Assembly: GCA_035772405.1 (NCBI GenBank)
Contig: JAYKKM010000374.1
Coordinates: 1,553,501-1,617,500, forward strand
Source of the DNA: Chrysogorgia sp. JL179-B06
Lineage: Eukaryota > Cnidaria > Anthozoa > Scleralcyonacea > Chrysogorgiidae
DNA length: 64,000 nucleotides
Direction: 5' to 3'
Notes under the pieces: model-generated
What the model saw: only the letters and a program-made list of their open reading frames with translations
Told to the model about the DNA's origin: nothing
The model's database searches: none
Program-made: the position numbers and the translations under genes
In this document: positions 1 to 12,227 of the stretch, piece by piece
Layout: each line of letters opens with the position of its first letter
Position numbering within the stretch: the first letter of the stretch is position 1

Positions 1-145
1 ATGTCGACTGCGCATCAAAATGACGCGTTCTGCGTCGGGATAAAACTTATTTCAATTCATAACATCAGGCTGGGGAATTCAGTATAACGAATTTGCAAGT
101 GTAAATAGAAATCCAAATGTCTATTGTGGTTTTAGCCTGATGTTA
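1..145 (+). mobile_element. Partial foldback MITE at the window edge
   Basis: The first ~70 bp nearly match the left terminal repeat of the element at 47909-48119 (GTCGACTGCGCATCAAAATG). It continues into a subterminal inverted pair (CATCAGGCT near 65, AGCCTGATG near 136). The element is cut by the window start. Confidence 0.7.
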
Positions 146-149
146 TGAA

Positions 150-1399
150 CACAACACATGAACACAATCCTTAACGCAACAGTAACAATACGAAATACAA
201 ATTAAAATGAAATGCACAGCGGCAATAAGCCCCCGTAGGCGGCAAAAGGAAATATTGGGCTCTGGCAGGAAAAATGGCAGGAAATCCTTTTTCGAAGGAA
301 ATTGGCAGGAAATATAATGAATTGCCAGGATAATGGCAGGAAATTCTGAGATTCCAACCATTGGGGCTTTAAAATAGTCTATGTGTGGCGTAGTAACTAG
401 TAAAAGGAAATCGCTCGAATCGCTCGGTACGATTCGGAAATTGCTCGGGAATCGCTCGCAGGCTCAACTCAAATGGGCAGCGGTTGAAAAAATTAATTTG
501 TTAAAAAAAATGACAAACAAGAATAAAGACACTGTTTGTTGAGATTTTTAAGTCATATTTTAATAGGAAATGCCAGGAAATTTTGCAATTTCTGGCAGGA
601 AATATTGCAATAAATAAGGATGAAAACAGGAAATCCAGTTTTATGAAAGTGGAGGCCATATGTCGAAGGCGGGCTTATTTTCGGTGGGCTTATTTTCGGA
701 GGCTAATGATTTTCCGTTCTTGCTGGAATCGTATCTGACAGATCAAGAGTCGAAGTCTCGAAGACATATACGAAGATGAACAAGAGAGATATTTATGATG
801 TGGTATGTGAATGAGTAGTGAGATTAGTTATATTGTTATTTGTCAAGTTTTGAAGTGATTATGTTTACGTAAGAATAGTAAGATATGCAGAGGTAAACAT
901 CAGTAGCCACGTCACCATTATAATTTCTATTAATATAGTGGGGCCCTGTCATGAAAGATAATAAATAACAAAATCTAAGTGTAGAAAATTGTGTATAAAG
1001 AATGATAGGTAAAGTAGCTTAATTCAAAATATTAAGACTGATAGCTCGTTTGAATTTAAAAATGTCAGGATATCAATGGTCCTCCGGTAGATCGTTCCAT
1101 ATATACTATATATTATTGATATGTTTGGATGATCACATAACATTCATACGGAAAGAAAGACCTTAGCTTTATTTAATTGATCGATTACTCTAAAATTTAA
1201 CAGTGATATTTTCCTTAATAACCATGGTTGGTAACTTGTGCGATGGTATTAACAAATTGTTGTCATGTGAATCTGTAAATGAAATATGTTTGATATGTAT
1301 AGGTAGGTCATCATCCTGTATGGATGTTTTTGACACCCATTTCACCCAAATTCTCCTAGGATAATAACTAGGTGATTAGTGTCCGAGACCATTCCCTAC
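150..1399. other. No gene recognised
   Basis: AT-rich sequence with short dispersed motifs (repeated GGCAGGAAAT near 260-350 and 565-640, AATCGCTCG near 410-460). No exon with coding character was seen. Confidence 0.6.
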
Positions 1400-1537
1400 G
1401 CAGATTACCAATCTCACTCAATCTAACTTGGTCGGTTCCAAAAATATCGGTAGGGGATTAGCGTTAGGATGAGACTATAGCCACAGGGTTAGGATTAGGG
1501 TGGGTTAGTTTGAGATTGAATGAGATTGGTAATCTGC
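1400..1537. mobile_element. Small inverted-repeat element beside the satellite
   Basis: Arms 1400-1427 and 1508-1537 are inverted copies (GCAGATTACCAATCTCA at the outer end) separated by about 80 bp. The right arm touches the start of the satellite. Confidence 0.6.
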
Positions 1538-4297
1538 TATGGTATATGAGTTTACTATGGTACACTAGATTACTAGATTACTATGGTATATATTTGTTTA
1601 CTATGGTACACTAGATTACTATGGTATATGAGTTTACTATATGGTACACTGGATTACTAGATTACTATGGTACTGTATATGTGTTTACTATGGTACTATG
1701 GTAGTAAACACATATACAGTACCATAGTAATTCAGTGTATGATACACTGGATTAATATGCTATACTAGATTGGTAGTAATCCAGTGTACCATAGTAAACA
1801 CACATATACCATAGTAATCCAGTGTACCATAGTAAACACATATACCATAGTAATCTAGTGTACCATAGTAAACACATATACCATAGTAATCTAGTGTACC
1901 ATAGTAAACATATAAATACCATAGTAATCTAGTGTACCATAGTAAACACATATACCATAGTAATCCAGTGTACCATAGTAAACACATATACCATAGTAAT
2001 CTAGTGTACCATAGTAAACACATATACCATAGTAATCCAGTGTACCATAGTAAACACACATACCATAGTAATCTAGTGCACCATAGTTAAACAAATATAC
2101 CATAGTAATCTAGTGTACCATAGTTAAACAAATATACCATAGTAATCTAGTGTACCATAGTAAACATATAAATACCATAGTAATCTAGTGTACCATAGTA
2201 AACACATATACCATAGTAATCTAGTGTACCATAGTTAACACATATACCATAGTAATCTAGTGCACCATAGTAAACACATATACCATAGTAATCTAGTGTA
2301 CCATAGTAAACACATATACCATAGTAATCTAGTGTACCATAGTAAACACACATACCATAGTAATCTAGTGTACCATAGTAAACACATATACCATAGTAAT
2401 CTAGTGTTAGTAAACACATATACCATAGTAATCTAGTGTACCATAGTAAACACATATCCCATAGTAATCTAGTGTACCATAGTAAACACATATACCATAG
2501 TAATCCAGTGTACCATAGTAAACACATATACCATAGTAATCTAGTGTACCATAGTAAACACATATACCATAGTAATCTAGTGTACCATAGTAAACATATA
2601 TACCATAGTAATCCAGTGTACCATAGTAAACATATAAATACCATAGTAATCCAGTGTACCATAGTAAACACATATACCATAGTAATCCAGTGTACCATAG
2701 TAAACATATAAATACCATAGTAATCCAGTGTACCATAGTAAACACATATACCATAGTAATCCAGTGTACCATAGTAAACACATATACCATAGTAATCCAG
2801 TGTACCATAGTAAACACACATACCATAGTAATCTAGTGCACCATAGTTAAACAAATATACCATAGTAATCTAGTGTACCATAGTAAACACATATACCATA
2901 GTAATCTAGTGTACCATAGTAAACACATATACCATAGTAATCTAGTGCACCATAGTAAACACATATACCATAGTAATCTAGTGCACCATAGTAAACACAT
3001 ATACCATAGTAATCTAGTGCACCATAGTAAACACATATACCATAGTAATCTAGTGTACCATAGTAAACACATATACCATAGTAATCCAGTGTACCATAGT
3101 AAACACTTATACCATAGTAATCTAGTGTACCATAGTAAACATATATACCATAGTAATCTAGTGTACCATAGTAAACACTTATACCATAGTAATCTAGTGC
3201 ACCATAGTAAACACATATACCATAGTAATCTAGTGTACCATAGTAAACACATATACCATAGTAATCTAGTGTACCATAGTAAACACATATACCATAGTAA
3301 TCTAGTGTACCATAGTAAACACATATACCATAGTAATCTAGTGCACCATAGTAAACACATATACCATAGTAATCTAGTGTACCATAGTAAACACATATAC
3401 CATAGTAATCTAGTGTACCATAGTAAACACATATACCATAGTAATCTAGTGTACCATAGTAAACACATATACCATAGTAATCCAGTGTACCATAGTAAAC
3501 ACTTATACCATAGTAATCTAGTGTACCATAGTAAACACATATACCATAGTAATATAGTGTACCATAGTAAACACATATACCATAGTAATCCAGTGTACCA
3601 TAGTAAACACTTATACCATAGTAATCTAGTGTACCATAGTAAACACATATACCATAGTAATCTAGTGTACCATAGTAAACACATATACCATAGTAATCTA
3701 GTGTACCATAGTAAACACATATACCATAGTAATCTAGTGTACCATAGTAAACACATATACCATAGTAATCTAGTGTACCATAGTAAACACATATACCATA
3801 GTAATCTAGTGTACCATAGTAAACACATATACCATAGTAATCTAGTGTACCATAGTAAACACATATACCATAGTAATCTAGTGTACCATAGTAAACACAT
3901 ATACCATAGTAATCTAGTATACCATAGTAAACACATATACCATAGTAATCTAGTGTACCATAGTAATCTAGTATACCATAGTAAACACATATACCATAGT
4001 AATCCAGTGTACCATAGTAAACACATATACCATAGTAATCCAGTGTACCATAGTTAAACACATATACCATAGTAAGCTAGTGTACCATAGTAATCTAGTG
4101 TACCATAGTAATCTAGTGTACCATAGTAAACACATATACCATAGCTGTAATCCAGTGTATATAACATAGTAAACACATATACCATAGTAATCTAGTGTAC
4201 CACAGTAAACACATATACCAGTCCATAGTAATCCAGTGTACCATAGTTAAACACATATACCATAGTAATCCAGTGTACAATGTACCATAGTAAACAC
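1538..4297. repeat. 36-bp satellite built from two 18-bp half units, with an inverted head
   Basis: The unit is ACCATAGTAATCTAGTGT plus ACCATAGTAAACACATAT, two halves sharing ACCATAGTAA. About 70 dimers run in one orientation from about 1774. From 1538 to about 1700 the same units are reversed, and a poorly ordered junction lies at 1690-1775. Point variants (CCAGTGT, GTGCACC, CACTTAT) are scattered. Unit length is a multiple of 3, so several frames are open for hundreds of codons; these are not genes. Confidence 0.95.
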
Positions 4298-4361
4298 ACT
4301 AAGTTTAACAATGGCAGGGGATCCACAACAGCGTTAGCCAATTACTGTGGGCCTTAAGCGT

Positions 4362-4376
4362 ACCCCCCCCCCCCCA
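4362..4376. repeat. Poly-C tract
   Basis: A run of about 14 C residues just after the satellite. Confidence 0.9.
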
Positions 4377-4937
4377 GTTGTCCAAAATATGAGCTCTATT
4401 CGGGAAAAAAAAGTCAAAAAGGGTCCTATTCTTAAATTATTCTAATATTTGAATGCAACTTAATGACATTATAACGGATTCTTATTGAGGGAATTAATCT
4501 GGGATTTCATTGTTGTTCTTTGCTGAACAATGGTCAGTCATAGCCAAGCCTGGGCATTGTCTAAACGTTATCTCGTATATTCAACTTGAATATGCTTTTC
4601 CTTCCTTCTCTTCTGCCGTCGTGCAACGCATTCCCCATGCGCGGGAGATATCCACACGATCTAAATTTGAAAAATCTGTGTTACTTTAACGGTATTCAGA
4701 TACTTCGAATCCCGCACACTGCCGCGGCTGAAAAAACGAGAAAAGTGCCCTCAAATTGCAGGAAATACATTTTTAGAGAATCAAAAATTTCCCTCCTAAT
4801 GTACATGTTTCTAATGCATGTCCATGTTTTAACGAAAAACGTGCAATATAATAATGCTTAAGTATATATAACGATGGCAATTTGTGTTCTTCAGGGAGCA
4901 ATAGTGGCTACGCATGCATGAGTCACCTACGCAGTGA

Positions 4938-5168
4938 AGTGGCTAGTACGGAGTATCTGGCTAGGCAGTCATCTCGCAGTCAACTGGCCAGTTGCCGTAG
5001 CCTGGCTCATCTGGCTACGCAGTCATCTGGCTACGCGGTCATCTGGCTAGGCAGTCATCTGGCTAGGCAGTCATCTGGCTACGCAGTCAACTTTGCCGTA
5101 GCCTGGCTACGCAGTCATCTGGCTACGCAGTCAACTGGCTACGCAGTCATCTGGCTACGCGCAGTCAC
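4938..5168. repeat. 16-bp minisatellite
   Basis: Tandem CTGGCTACGCAGTCAT with variants (GGCTAGGCAG, GGCTACGCGG), about 13 units, some disrupted. It runs directly into the 162-bp repeat. Confidence 0.85.
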
Positions 5169-5975
5169 GTTTAGCGGCGTGATTTTTTAAAGAACGAGGC
5201 AACAACATATAATTGTTTAGCGGCGTGATTTTTTAAACGAGACAACAACATGAGATATGTTTAGCGGTGTGGTTTCGTTGAGAACGAAGAAACGGGATAT
5301 GATATTTTTATAGCAGCGATATGTTTTTCGTTAGCCGTTCGAGATTTTTTAAAGAACGAGGCAACAACATATAATTGTTTAGCGGCGTGATTTTTTAAAC
5401 GAGACAACAACATGAGATATGTTTAGCGGTGTGGTTTCGTTGAGAACGAAGAAACGGGATATGATATTTTTATAGCAGCGATATGTTTTTCGTTAGCCGT
5501 TCGAGATTTTTTAAAGAACGAGGCAACAACATATAATTGTTTAGCGGCGTGATTTTTTAAACGAGACAACAACATGAGATATGTTTAGCGGTGTGGTTTC
5601 GTTGAGAACGAAGAAACGGGATATGATATTTTTATAGCAGCGATATGTTTTTCGTTAGCCGTTCGAGATTTTTTAAAGAACGAGGCAACAACATATAATT
5701 GTTTAGCGGCGTGATTTTTTAAACGAGACAACAACATGAGATATGTTTAGCGGTGTGGTTTCGTTGAGAACGAAGAAACGGGATATGATATTTTTATAGC
5801 AGCGATATGTTTTTCGTTAGCCGTTCGAGATTTTTTAAAGAACGAGGCAACAACATATAATTGTTTTTGCGGCGTGATTTTTTAAAGATATGTTTAGCGG
5901 TGTGGTTTCGTTCAGAACGAGGAAACGGGATATATTTTTAGCAGCGATATGTTTTTCGTTAGCCGTTCGACTGCG
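5165..5975. repeat. 162-bp tandem repeat, nearly five copies
   Basis: GAGATTTTTTAAAGAACGAG recurs at 5341, 5503, 5665 and 5827, exactly 162 bp apart. Each unit carries GTTTAGCGG(C/T)GTG twice. Inner copies look identical, so the expansion is recent. The last copy is degenerate. Confidence 0.95.
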
Positions 5976-6590
5976 TAGCCGGCTACACAGCATGTGGCGG
6001 ACAAAATGTTACCTGCATATGCCTGAGTTTTTCATTTGTGGTATTTATAAAAGTAACTTTGTTTCGAATACGACACCATATTGTTCAGGTTGAGAATCCG
6101 CATAATAATGATGTTGAGGTATCAGCTATTTTTATTTCAATCAATGATTTTGTAGTTGATGAAGGAATTTTCGCGCTCTGTATAGTGCTCATTCCTTTCG
6201 ATAAGGCACAATCGGAATTTGGCAAAAAGTTTGAGATGATTTTGGTTGAACTATTTGAGCCAAGATTAAACGCCATGCCAATGTTTCAACAACATAGGAT
6301 TTCAGATTCAACTAATTACCGCCATTAGTTTGATAAGTAATTATTAATGTTTAAAACTGCGGCCGCGAAATTATGGCTATTTCATCCGTTAACGAAATGC
6401 AATGCTGTGTAAACTAATTAATTTTTTTAAAAATTTATCATTTTCGGGACAGTTCCCGTATACAAGCCGTTCGTCATGCAATATCTGTCCGAGTGATCGA
6501 TACTATAACCAACTGGAAAACTATCTATTATTCCACCAACGCTGGAACTTTCTATATCATTTATAACTCCGTTTCTTCGTCAATTCTAAG
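5976..6590. other. Region upstream of the alternative PAPSS start
   Basis: No repeat or exon recognised. Short open frames at 6038-6328 lack recognisable similarity. It may include promoter sequence for the exon at 6591. Confidence 0.4.
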
Positions 6591-6626
6591 ATGTCATACA
6601 TCACAGCTAAGCAATACGAAGACATG
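6591..6626 (+). CDS. PAPSS: PAPSS candidate alternative exon 1 (upstream start)
   Basis: This encodes 12 residues, MSYITAKQYEDM, ending ATG|GTAAGA in phase 0 exactly like the exon at 12186, so it could splice to exon 2 at 13613 and give a 621-residue protein. It would create a 7-kb first intron. Both candidates end in Met followed by the same GTAAGA donor. This is inference from sequence form; no homology can be claimed for such a short exon. Confidence 0.45.
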
Positions 6627-7039
6627 GTAAGAATTCAAACAAAAAACTATCAAAGAAGGGAAGCTTCTTTGTCTATCGCACACAGAATATTACATCGTTG
6701 AAATGTCGACTTTATAGAGGGTTGGTTCGTTGGCCGTTTGGGTTAGGCAGTAAAATGCATGTTATTATATAAGTAATTATACCATGACATGAGGGATATT
6801 ATAGTTATTAAATTTCCTTGAAAGCCGAGAGAGGCTATTGTGTAAGTCCCGAGCGGTACGTGCTTTCACAAATCCTCCATAGGCCTAGTCTTTTTGGGAT
6901 ATTTAATCACTGATTCATGGCTGGTATTAGCATGTAATGACCTGCATTTTACCGAAGAAATATAACTTGGTCGTAAGACATCATTATTGTTTTTCTTTAA
7001 AAGTTTCAATCGCTCGGGAAGCGATTGAAGCTCGGGAAA

Positions 7040-7690
7040 TAAATGCCTAAGGGGCTGAAGAGAAAATGGTTGGGTAATTGAAAATTCTAAGACCTAAATG
7101 ATAGGGTAAAAAAAATCACTTCTCTGAAGGGTTGGGTAGCAACATTTTCATGACTATTTATACATAACAAAATTAAGAGTTCATTATTTAAAATTGGAAT
7201 CTCATCATCAGTTCTCCTTAGTCATCATTGCACATTAGCTTTTGTTATTGTATTCCTCTCGTTGTTTTCCTTGGATTCCTGCTCTGTATAGGGAGATAAT
7301 AATCTGAGTGTTACAGTAGGATCTTACTGTATATCTATTTGGGTTTCTTATTAAAACTTGGGAAACTAATGCTGGGAATTGGGTTTTATGGACTTTTATC
7401 TAACTTTTTCCTCTTAGTGGTCTTGCTCTGATGAAGGGCTCCGCTCGAAACGTCAGTATTTCGTCACTAAATTCTTGGCAGTTCACCACCTTTTCACTTT
7501 GCTATATATCCAAAACACTGTCTACGCAGCACTCTACTTTTTTCCTCTTAGGTTGGGTAAAAGACCTTTACCCATAAATGGTTGGTACGGTTAAATTTCT
7601 GGTCTTAATTTGTTTGGGTAAAATTTTTTTCAGCACAAAATCTATTTATCTTCGGCCCCCACCTAGACCATAAATAATGGTCGGTCCCTG
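7040..7690 (+). repeat. Dispersed repeat, plus copy of a large inverted pair
   Basis: This stretch (ATGGTTGGGTAATTGAAAAT onward) recurs reversed at 9765-10185, sharing the GTATAGGGAGATAATAATCTG block and the TTGGGTAAA ends. A later insertion at 7418-7537 interrupts it. The family is unidentified. Confidence 0.75.
7418..7537. mobile_element. Short retroposon-like insertion with about 14-bp target duplication
   Basis: TTTTTCCTCTTAG flanks both sides. The insert carries GCTCCGCTCGAAACGTCAGT, a motif also found reversed at 37302-37370 and 43949-44010. Length and target duplication fit a SINE-type insertion. Confidence 0.65.
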
Positions 7691-8005
7691 ATTGCTTTTC
7701 TTTAAAGTTTTCAATCATCTAAAAGCACGGGAAATAAATGCCTAAACTGATGTAAAATGAAACGAAACATAGTAACGAAGATGTATTAAGGTAAACGGCA
7801 GCATTTGAAGACGAAAACAGCATCTAAAACAGAGAAGAAAGTTAACCAAAAGCCAGTTGGTTTAGTTTATTATCATGTTTATTACTCCTTTTGGTCCTAC
7901 GATTTAAGGTCGTTGTCCGAGAAGACCCGAACGTCTTTACAATTATTTGCTTGTATTATTCTTGCAAGGATCAATGATTTTTAAGACCTTGAATGGCGGT
8001 CCGAC

Positions 8006-8083
8006 CCAGGATTTGAACCTAGCTGTGTCTCCCATCTCAGACATGCATGCATGTGTGGTAACCACTAGACCACAATAACTTAT
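8006..8083 (-). mobile_element. tRNA-like SINE head
   Basis: On the minus strand TGGTCTAGTGGTTA (A-box-like) and GGTTCAAATCC (B box) are spaced as in a tRNA promoter. The sequence between them does not fold as a proper anticodon arm, so it is a SINE relic. Confidence 0.55.
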
Positions 8084-8448
8084 AACGAGAAATGCTTTTG
8101 GGTCCGATTTTCATCTCTGGTTTTAATATTGTTTTCATATATTGATTCTTCAGTTGTTGGCGTTTACCTTACCGGCCTTACTCCCTACGAATCCCTCAGG
8201 AGAATATTCCCCGTATAGACCACACACTCGGTTAATAAGTCTTTCATATCTAATACAATATTCAGGAAATATCTATATAGAAATATCTATACACACAATT
8301 CACCGCACTTCTTAACTGGAAATTTCTAGTGTTGAATAATTGAATAGAGTATTCTTAAACACGGAGAGAAATACCACAACTTGATAATGAAAAACTTAAT
8401 CATTTTACATACGTGGGAAAGCATTAGGCTATTCTGCACTCAGTTGAT

Positions 8449-8450
<2 letters not shown>

Positions 8451-8486
<36 letters not shown>

Positions 8487-9160
8487 GACGTATTAGGAGC
8501 ATTATACAATAGTCTCAATGCTCTTACATCAATATTTTATTAAAGTTACTTATAAAACTAATCACAGTTTCATTATAAGATAAAGCCTACTACATATATT
8601 ACCACTATATGAACAAAAAACTATTAATTTAAAAAAGAAAATTCTCAAGTGCTGACTTAAAACTACTTAACATATCAAAGCTTCTAATTTCCTGTGGTAA
8701 TGAATTCCACAGTTTTGGTGCGGCAACTGAGAATGTTCTGTTTCCATGAGAATTTTGGATTTTAGCTCAAGTAGCAAATTTCAGTTAGATGATCTTAAAG
8801 TACGAGTATAGGTTTATATTTAGTTAGTAAATCAGCAATATAAACCGGTGCCTGGCCATGCAAAGCCTTGAAAGTAATTATTAGTATCTTAAAAACAATC
8901 CTTGATCTCACTGGCAACCATGAGTGAAGATTACGAAGCACATGAGGGGAGATATGTTCTGATTTTTCGACCCTTGCAACAAGTCTAGCAGTTGTATTTT
9001 GAATTCGCTGCAACTTGCTCAATTCAGCTTCTGGTAAGCCATATAGGATGCTATTACAGCTGTCAAGTTTTGATGTTATGAATGCATGCACCAACTTCTC
9101 ACAGTCCTTTTTATTCAAATATTTCCTGATCTTGCCGATATTTCTGATATTTATGATTCA
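8451..9160 (-). pseudogene. 5'-truncated non-LTR retrotransposon, reverse transcriptase C-terminus, copy 1
   Basis: The minus strand encodes KLVHAFITSKLDSCNSILYG, then LQRIQNTTARLVARV, WLPVRSRIVFKILIITFKAL and ADLLTKYKP, the usual C-terminal reverse transcriptase sequence of LINEs. A shift near 8812 breaks the frame. The 3' end has an (AAT)n tail at 8453-8486. Copies 2 and 3 lie at 13883 and 59546. Confidence 0.88.
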
Positions 9161-9764
9161 CGAAGTTCGTCGGAAAATGCTCGGTCTATCTTCGCGTTGC
9201 ACGAAATATAACATTCCCCGCGAATTTTAATTCAAAATGAATACGGTGCTTGAACTTGTAAACAAAAGACCAAAAAATGTGGAAAGGGGGCAATTGTTTT
9301 GTCGGTTTTATCGATGTATGTCCCTCCCTACAGTGTATGGATACTCTGTGAACTTGACGACTGTATAATAAAATCAAAATAATGAACAATACGTCAACTG
9401 AGTGCAGCATCTCTGAGTATAGTTAATATTTATGACATATGTATACAGTATACTATTTTCTATTTCCGTCTGAGTGACTAGAGTTAGCTCTGTAGCAGCG
9501 CTGAGCCACTAAAAACATTAAAACAACATATAAACAATCCAAGTAATCAAAAAGAGAAAAAATCCAAATATCAAAACATCGCCACTAGCACTCCTGAGAC
9601 GGAATCGGAAGATGAAGAATAACTTCTTACTCTTCTGGCATGTAGTTCAATTAATGATGCCAACCACACGGCGCCATCTTCTTGATTTATCTATATTTAC
9701 GAATATTTTCCGACGATTTGTCGAGTATTGGGAGCCGAAGAGAAATAGATTTGGTACTGAAAAA

Positions 9765-10185
9765 AATTTAACCGTTCCAACCATTTATGAGTAAAGAAAA
9801 TCTGTTACCCAACCCAAGAAGAAAAAAGTTAGATAAAGCCCAATTCCCAGCATATCGTCGATACAAGTTTTAATAACAAAATCAAATAGATCCTACTGTA
9901 ACTATCAGATTATTATCTCCCTATACAGAGCAGGAATCCAAGGAAAACAAGGAGAGGAATACAATAACAAAAGCTAATGTGTAATGATGACTAAGCTAGA
10001 AAACTGATGATGAGATTGCAATTTTAAATGATGAACTCTTAATTTTTTTATGTAAATAGTCATGAAAATTTTGCTACCCAACCTTTCAGAGAAGTGATTT
10101 TTTTACCCAACCATGAAGTTAGGTCTTAGAATTTTCAATTACCTAACCATTTTCTTTTCGGCCACCAGCCCTGCCATAAATAATG
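9765..10185 (-). repeat. Dispersed repeat, reversed copy of 7040-7690
   Basis: It has the same blocks as the plus copy in reverse order, without the 7418-7537 insertion. It ends just before the TTAA element at 10201. Confidence 0.75.
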
Positions 10186-10200
10186 ACGCGGGTCCCTTAA

Positions 10201-10645
10201 AATGTAGTGAAAAATCTAAATCAGCTCTCTTGCTTGAAAGAACTACATATAGAAATTATAAAATTTGGCATTTATAACTCTTCCATATCTCACTTCGATT
10301 TTGCTGTTTTAAGATTTGTTTGATATACGTTAATGTGCTCACTTTAACGTCAACGTAATGACTTATTGAAGAAGCCGTATATATCTTTGCGTTGGTGATT
10401 ATGTAACGAAATTATGAAAGTGTGTGTGTGTGTGTGTGTGTACCCCACTGATTTGACAATCCTAAAGATATACAAGCTTTTTCAGTAAGTCAAAGACTAA
10501 GTGAATATCATTTACATATCAAACAAATCTTGATATCTCATGAACAAAGTGAGATATGGAAGAGTTGTAAACTCCAAACTTTATAATTTCTGTATTATAT
10601 TTTCAAGTGAGAGAGTCTAGTTCGAACTGAATTTTTCACTACATT
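10201..10645. mobile_element. Long foldback element flanked by TTAA
   Basis: The outer ends are AATGTAGTGAAAAATC and its reverse, with arms of roughly 110 bp. TTAA sits at 10197-10200 and 10646-10649. A (TG)n run lies in the centre (10422-10441). No ORF. Confidence 0.8.
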
Positions 10646-10649
10646 TTAA

Positions 10650-12074
10650 GGCAGACACGAAACAAGCCATTTCCTAACTCAAGTGCTAAAATATTACTTG
10701 AACCATTTGTACACAAATCTACAGACAGAACTGAACTCCGTTCATCTTCTCAAAGTGTAATGCTTGCCCAACGCGCCAAGCAGTGCTTTATTTTTTAAAT
10801 GACTGAGCTTTTCAGTTGTGATATCTCTCTCCGTGTTTAAGAATACTCTATTCAATTATTCAACACTATAGAAATTTCTAGATTAAGAAAGTGAAGTGAA
10901 TAATTGTGTCTATAGATGCATGTTTCCTGTATCTATTAGATATTACGGGGGAATACGATTTCAGACATTGCTAGCCTACAACCTATATGACTTGAATAAA
11001 CTTATAATTTCCAAATATGTTTAAAATGTTTGCCCTCATTCCGCAGTGTATCGTGACAACTTAACGCGAAACTATCTTCTACTAGTTCAGCACCAGTTCT
11101 TATAGCCTCAGACACTGATATACTCACAAAGAATGGACACAAACCAATGAACTTACTTATCTCACATTTCTCTGTAACTCAAATGTCAGCATATACGTGT
11201 TGCGTACCTATTTTTTACTTTTTAATGATTTTTTTGTAATTTTAATGAATTTTTGATTTTCCGTAATTATATTTGTCTTGGTTTTACATGATTTTTCGTG
11301 ATTTCTTCGTGATTTTTCCGAAAGTGGTACTGCGATCAAATTTTAACCTATCGATATGTTTACGTATTTATAAAGCAGAGCTGCTAAATATTACTCGGTC
11401 GAAACCGTTTTGCGATTCGACTATGGCAAGTATTATTTTTCTGACTCCGAATCTGGAGTTGTTACGTCCGCCATTAATCGTCAGAATTCTCAACGCGAAG
11501 ATTCTTCAAGTAAATCCATATAGTGATCAAGGTCTTTTTTCAAATTCTTCGTCTGAAAGGCTGGACATTTCATCTACTTCTCGAAGAAAACAAGTAACCT
11601 CGACTGAAATTCAGGCGTAGCATTGAGAATCTGACGTCACAAACAATATTACTTTTTGAAATTGCAGGCTCACTTGGAACACGGGCCTAAATAATAGTGA
11701 TCTCAGAGCTCAAAATACTTGCTTCAAAATACTATTTTATAGACCATAAAATAGTATTGTGAAGTATTAGTTGTTTTTTTACATCGTTGATCACTTTCGA
11801 CCCTGAAATACTATTCTATGCTAAAAAAATCTAAAAAACGGGGGTGAATTTTCATCGTAGTGCCACTTCGTGATTTAATAAATCAGTGATTTCCACCTCT
11901 CGTTTCACGTGGGATGTTCTCATTTACGCACTAGATGTTTTTAATTAGTTTACCTTGCATGTGGTCATGTCGGCGGTATTCCTTTCAGCTGTGTTTTTCT
12001 TCGGCTAATTAATGCAAACCGAAGTCAATTGGAAAATTATTCTATTATAACAAACTCCTACGCTCCGTTTTTAA
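10650..12074. other. No gene recognised
   Basis: AT-rich, with a T-rich GATTTTT motif cluster at 11220-11330 and a small palindrome around 11730-11760. The open frame at 11273-11620 has no recognisable similarity. Confidence 0.5.
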
Positions 12075-12081
12075 TATAAAA
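12075..12081 (+). promoter_or_regulatory. Possible TATA box before the PAPSS downstream start
   Basis: TATAAAA lies about 105 bp before the ATG at 12186. It would leave a 5' leader of roughly 75 nt. AT-rich DNA makes such matches common, so this is weak. Confidence 0.2.
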
Positions 12082-12185
12082 CTAATTGGCGTCACCGGTG
12101 ACTAAGGTTACAAGTGAACGTAAGCGTATCAAGAACTTCAACGCAAAGATCATTTACGCCATTTCACTACGCGAGTTCAGCCGCG

Positions 12186-12227
12186 ATGCCTTTCATTATC
12201 GAGGAGCGAAAGAGAGTTGAGGCGATG
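12186..12227 (+). CDS. PAPSS: PAPSS candidate exon 1 (downstream start)
   Basis: This encodes 14 residues, [14 protein letters not shown], and then a GTAAGA donor. It ends in phase 0, which matches exon 2. I chose it as the primary start because it is nearest to exon 2 and gives 623 residues. First exons of this family are short and poorly conserved, so only position, phase and donor support it. A TATAAAA lies about 105 bp upstream. Confidence 0.6.

Noticed and set aside
1760..4070. Very long open frames (up to about 400 codons) in several frames on both strands
   Set aside because: They arise because the 36-bp satellite unit is a multiple of three and lacks stops in those frames. The products are pure repeats such as YYGTLDYYGICV.
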